Shown: one piece after another, positions 60,882-64,000 of the stretch
Position numbering within the stretch: the stretch's first letter is position 1
How the letters are laid out: each line of letters starts with the position of its first letter
Assembly (NCBI GenBank): GCA_025059235.1
Contig: JANXCV010000001.1
Location: 389,441 to 453,440 of the forward strand
DNA length: 64,000 nucleotides
Reading direction: 5' to 3'
Source: Candidatus Calescibacterium sp.
Lineage (GTDB): Bacteria; DRYD01
Translations under genes and position numbers: made by a program
Notes under the pieces: model-generated
What the model saw: the letters and a program-made list of their open reading frames with translations, nothing else
Told to the model about the DNA's origin: nothing
The model's database searches: none

Positions 60882-62369
60882 ATGTTGAGAACTACCAAAA
60901 CTGAAACATATAACAAGCTTCTGAAAATTAGTCAAAGGATAGCACATTATGAAGGTATACTGAATTTATTGTATTGGGATGATAGAGTTTGTATGAATCC
61001 TCAAGCAGCCCCTTACAGAGGAAAACAAATAGCACTAATCACAGAGTATATCCATAAACTAAAGACATCAAAATATTATGCAAAACTTGTAGAATCACTC
61101 GACCCAGAAGATTATGAAAAATATAGTCCTGAATGGGTAAACGTAAAGTGGTGGAAATTTGAATATGAAAGGAATAAAAAAATACCTGCAAAGCTAATAT
61201 CGAGACTTTCTGAAATAATTCCTCAATCCCTACAAGCTTGGGAAAAAGCAAAAAAAGAAAAAAAATTTAAAATACTCTATCCATATCTAAAAAAAATAAT
61301 AGAAATCAACAAAGAAATGATTCAAAGATGGGGATATGATTATGAACCCTACGAAGCTCTTCTAAAAGGATACGAAGTAGATATAACCCCACAGGAAATA
61401 GAACAGATATTTACAGAACTAAAAAAGAAACTAATAGATCTTATAAACAGATACAAGAATAAAATCGAGACAAAGGTAAACCTTAGAAATATTAGGTTTG
61501 ACGAAAGAGAAATGGAAAGGTTTTGTAAGTTACTGGTAAAAAAGATTAGCAATTTGGAGATTAGGTTGGATCCCACTTCTCATCCATTCGCCACTACAAT
61601 ATCGCCGTTTGACGTAAGAATAACCACAAGATATAATAACCTGGAAAGTGCCGTATTTGGTACTTTGCATGAACTCGGCCACGCACTGTATGACTACTAC
61701 TTACCAGCAGACAAATACTTCGGACAACCAATATCCTCAAGTGTCTCTTTAAGTATTCACGAATCACAATCCAGATTTTTCGAGAATATAATTGGAAGAA
61801 GTTACTCTTTCTGGAAGTATTTTTACGGAGAGCTTTCATCTGTAGCTACAGAACTTAAAAGCATACCCATCGAAGAATTCGTCAAATCCATAAATAAACT
61901 AGAACTACAGCCAATAAGGACAGAAGCCGATGAAACTACCTATAATCTACACATAATCATTAGATTCGAAATCGAAAGAAAAATTTTTAATCAAAATCTC
62001 AATATCGGTGAATTACCAGAAGTATGGAACGAATTGTTTAAGGAGTATTTTGGTTATTATCCTAAAGATGATAGCGAGGGAATACTACAAGATATACATT
62101 GGGCAGAATCCTTATTCGGATACTTTCCAACTTACACCCTAGGAAACTTAATATCAGCACAAATATATAACACCGTTCAAAAAGAGCTAGATATAAAAGA
62201 AATAGAGCAAGGAGAATACAAACACCTAATCGGTTTCCTAAAAGAGAAAATATATGAATTAGGGAGAACGTATACTACTCAAGAGTTAGTTCAAAAAGTT
62301 ACGAATGAAAAAATAAATCCCAACCATTTTCTGAACTATTTGGAAAACAAGCTTCAATCACTATGCTGA
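60882..62369 (+). CDS. Carboxypeptidase Taq (M32) metallopeptidase
   Basis: GTLHELGHALYDYYLP (HExxH), SIHESQSRFFENIIGRS; SD aaaggaggtagatATG. Confidence 0.95.
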   Translation: MLRTTKTETYNKLLKISQRIAHYEGILNLLYWDDRVCMNPQAAPYRGKQIALITEYIHKLKTSKYYAKLVESLDPEDYEKYSPEWVNVKWWKFEYERNKKIPAKLISRLSEIIPQSLQAWEKAKKEKKFKILYPYLKKIIEINKEMIQRWGYDYEPYEALLKGYEVDITPQEIEQIFTELKKKLIDLINRYKNKIETKVNLRNIRFDEREMERFCKLLVKKISNLEIRLDPTSHPFATTISPFDVRITTRYNNLESAVFGTLHELGHALYDYYLPADKYFGQPISSSVSLSIHESQSRFFENIIGRSYSFWKYFYGELSSVATELKSIPIEEFVKSINKLELQPIRTEADETTYNLHIIIRFEIERKIFNQNLNIGELPEVWNELFKEYFGYYPKDDSEGILQDIHWAESLFGYFPTYTLGNLISAQIYNTVQKELDIKEIEQGEYKHLIGFLKEKIYELGRTYTTQELVQKVTNEKINPNHFLNYLENKLQSLC

Positions 62370-62545
62370 AATATCATTACGAAAGAATTTCAATATTTTA
62401 AATTGATCTGTAAAGTTAGTAAGTTGATTTCTGTAAAGATGGTAGCTAGTTTAATCTCCCTAAAAATTTGCAACATATAATATCTAAAGTCTTTGTGTAT
62501 CAATTATTCCATGATTTTTTTGAGAAACATGGTCAGTATTTGAGC

Positions 62546-64000
62546 TTAAATTTTTAGCTTGTTAGAGAGCAAAACGGAGGACATTTCAGTTCCACTGCTT
62601 ATAGCCTTTCGAGAAAGAACTTCACCACCGAATAATTTCTTACTTATTTTATCTGCTAAATCCTCAAAACTACTTATCCAAAAATCTTTATATTTTTCAG
62701 GAACACTTACTGCGTTGATATTGTATAAATACAATAAAACTTTAATACTTTTGCCATCAAAACTAAAAGTTTTGGGTTCACTATTTTCCATAAAAATACC
62801 TTTAAATCCATCTATTCTTCTATATGCTGAAGAGAATTCGGTGCTTTTAGGATCGATAAATAAAATAATATATTGCTCACCTTTACATAGCCAAAATATG
62901 AAATCTGGCTTAAATTTTGCCAATCTACAAGATGAATCAAAGTAAGGGATATAAATATCATCGGATGTCTCATCTACCTTTGAAAAATACCACCAATCAA
63001 AGCTTTTAAATATATTCTCTTCTTCACCTAAATATTCAATCAAATCTGAAATAAACTGTTTTTCGCTTGTGGTCTTAATTATGTGCCTAATGTAATCAAC
63101 TCTTTCATTTTCTGCTACAATCAACGGTAAATAATAATGCTGCGATATATATCTCAACACTAATTCATCAGTTCTTATTTTCTTATTTTCACTTGGTTTG
63201 TTTTTAACATGTTCCTTGATTTCCTCAATTTTCGCTTTTATCTTCTGGGCTTTCTCTCTTGAAACTCTTATATGCTTAAAATGAACTATCTCGTCAGTTA
63301 ATCCCCTGAAACCTTCCAATTCTTCTGAGTAGCTTTTCAAATTTCTTAAAGCTATCCTAAGTAAAATTTCTTCATCTCTTTTGTATCCATTGCCAGAAGT
63401 TATTTTGTAAAACTTGCTTTTATTAATATCATCAAAACTTTGAAATAGTTTGAAAACCTCTTTAGGCTCTATGTCATACTTAACTACTAGGATTTTTTTG
63501 CCTAAATACTCACAATAGCTTTTAAGAAGATTAAACTCTTCTTGAGTAAGTTCAAACTTGTTTCCTTTAAAATCTGAATGTTCTACTATTTTGTATTTTG
63601 GAACTAAAAGTTTTTCTTTTTGTATATTGGGATTTTGTATAAACTCACTTCCGATATGCTCGTCTGTATCTTCTTGGTTAAGTATTTCTATAATTTCGTA
63701 TAGGTTTTGTGCTTTTGTTCCGAAAATGAACAGAGTTTCAAGTAAGTCAGCATACTGCTTTTTCTGATTGTAGGTTTCTGGGTCAACAACGCTTAATCTT
63801 TGCCTTTTCCCTTTTATTGGTTCAATCCTTATGCCACGCCCCATTGATTGCAAAACAAACTTCCTTCCATCCTTACCCTTTCCAATGTTTATGTAAAGAA
63901 TAACATTCGGTCTGTTACTATCCCATCCTTCGTAAAATGCCCTTGAACCTAAAAGAATGTTTATACTTGAGTTTTCAGGCTCGTTAAGATTTTTAAATAT
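62546..64000 (-). CDS. Type III restriction enzyme Res subunit, C-terminal part (partial, runs off window)
   Basis: Frame open to window edge: ...LNEPENSSINILLGSRAFYEGWDSNRPNVILYINIGKGKDGRKFVLQSMGRGIRIEP (SF2 helicase motifs V/VI) then C-terminal PDFIFWLCKGEQYIILFIDPKSTEF (PD-ExK-like). Confidence 0.87.
   Translation of the reverse strand: MFKNLNEPENSSINILLGSRAFYEGWDSNRPNVILYINIGKGKDGRKFVLQSMGRGIRIEPIKGKRQRLSVVDPETYNQKKQYADLLETLFIFGTKAQNLYEIIEILNQEDTDEHIGSEFIQNPNIQKEKLLVPKYKIVEHSDFKGNKFELTQEEFNLLKSYCEYLGKKILVVKYDIEPKEVFKLFQSFDDINKSKFYKITSGNGYKRDEEILLRIALRNLKSYSEELEGFRGLTDEIVHFKHIRVSREKAQKIKAKIEEIKEHVKNKPSENKKIRTDELVLRYISQHYYLPLIVAENERVDYIRHIIKTTSEKQFISDLIEYLGEEENIFKSFDWWYFSKVDETSDDIYIPYFDSSCRLAKFKPDFIFWLCKGEQYIILFIDPKSTEFSSAYRRIDGFKGIFMENSEPKTFSFDGKSIKVLLYLYNINAVSVPEKYKDFWISSFEDLADKISKKLFGGEVLSRKAISSGTEMSSVLLSNKLKI

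Noticed and set aside
1-64000. CRISPR array, rRNA operon, intact transposon or prophage
   Set aside because: Scanned for direct repeats, rRNA-like conserved blocks and transposase/integrase motifs; none seen in the ORFs or spacers.

Overview
This is a gene-dense, AT-rich bacterial chromosomal window, mostly housekeeping. It contains about 55 protein-coding genes, mostly packed into overlapping operons on the minus strand, and four tRNA genes: Pro-TGG, His-GTG, Thr-TGT and Ser-CGA. Recognisable genes include pgk, clpC, nuoL, pnp, csaB, trpS, rimO, fmt, nuoJ/K, grpE-dnaK-dnaJ, leuS, an acs-like ligase, a PiT/DUF47 pair, smpB, dxr, asd, an lnt-like gene, gcvPB, rplU, rpmB, a pilT-like ATPase, pth, hpt and an M32 carboxypeptidase. 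A partial type III restriction (Res) gene runs off the right edge and a partial NfeD-like gene runs off the left edge. I saw no CRISPR array, rRNA, intact transposase or integrase. The observations most worth a second look are: (i) a secreted-protein gene with a strong Shine-Dalgarno but no ATG/GTG/TTG start (ATT start or AAAAAAG slippage); (ii) a histidine kinase whose phospho-acceptor His is apparently Gln; (iii) an NfeD / SPASM radical-SAM / helical / P-loop operon; (iv) an apparently cytosolic clostripain-family caspase-like protease; (v) two giant TPR proteins translationally linked to a membrane-anchored nuclease and PNPase; (vi) a ~720-bp decayed-coding region next to tRNA-Pro; (vii) scattered complex I genes. 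All family assignments come from reading motifs in the sequence; no searches were run.
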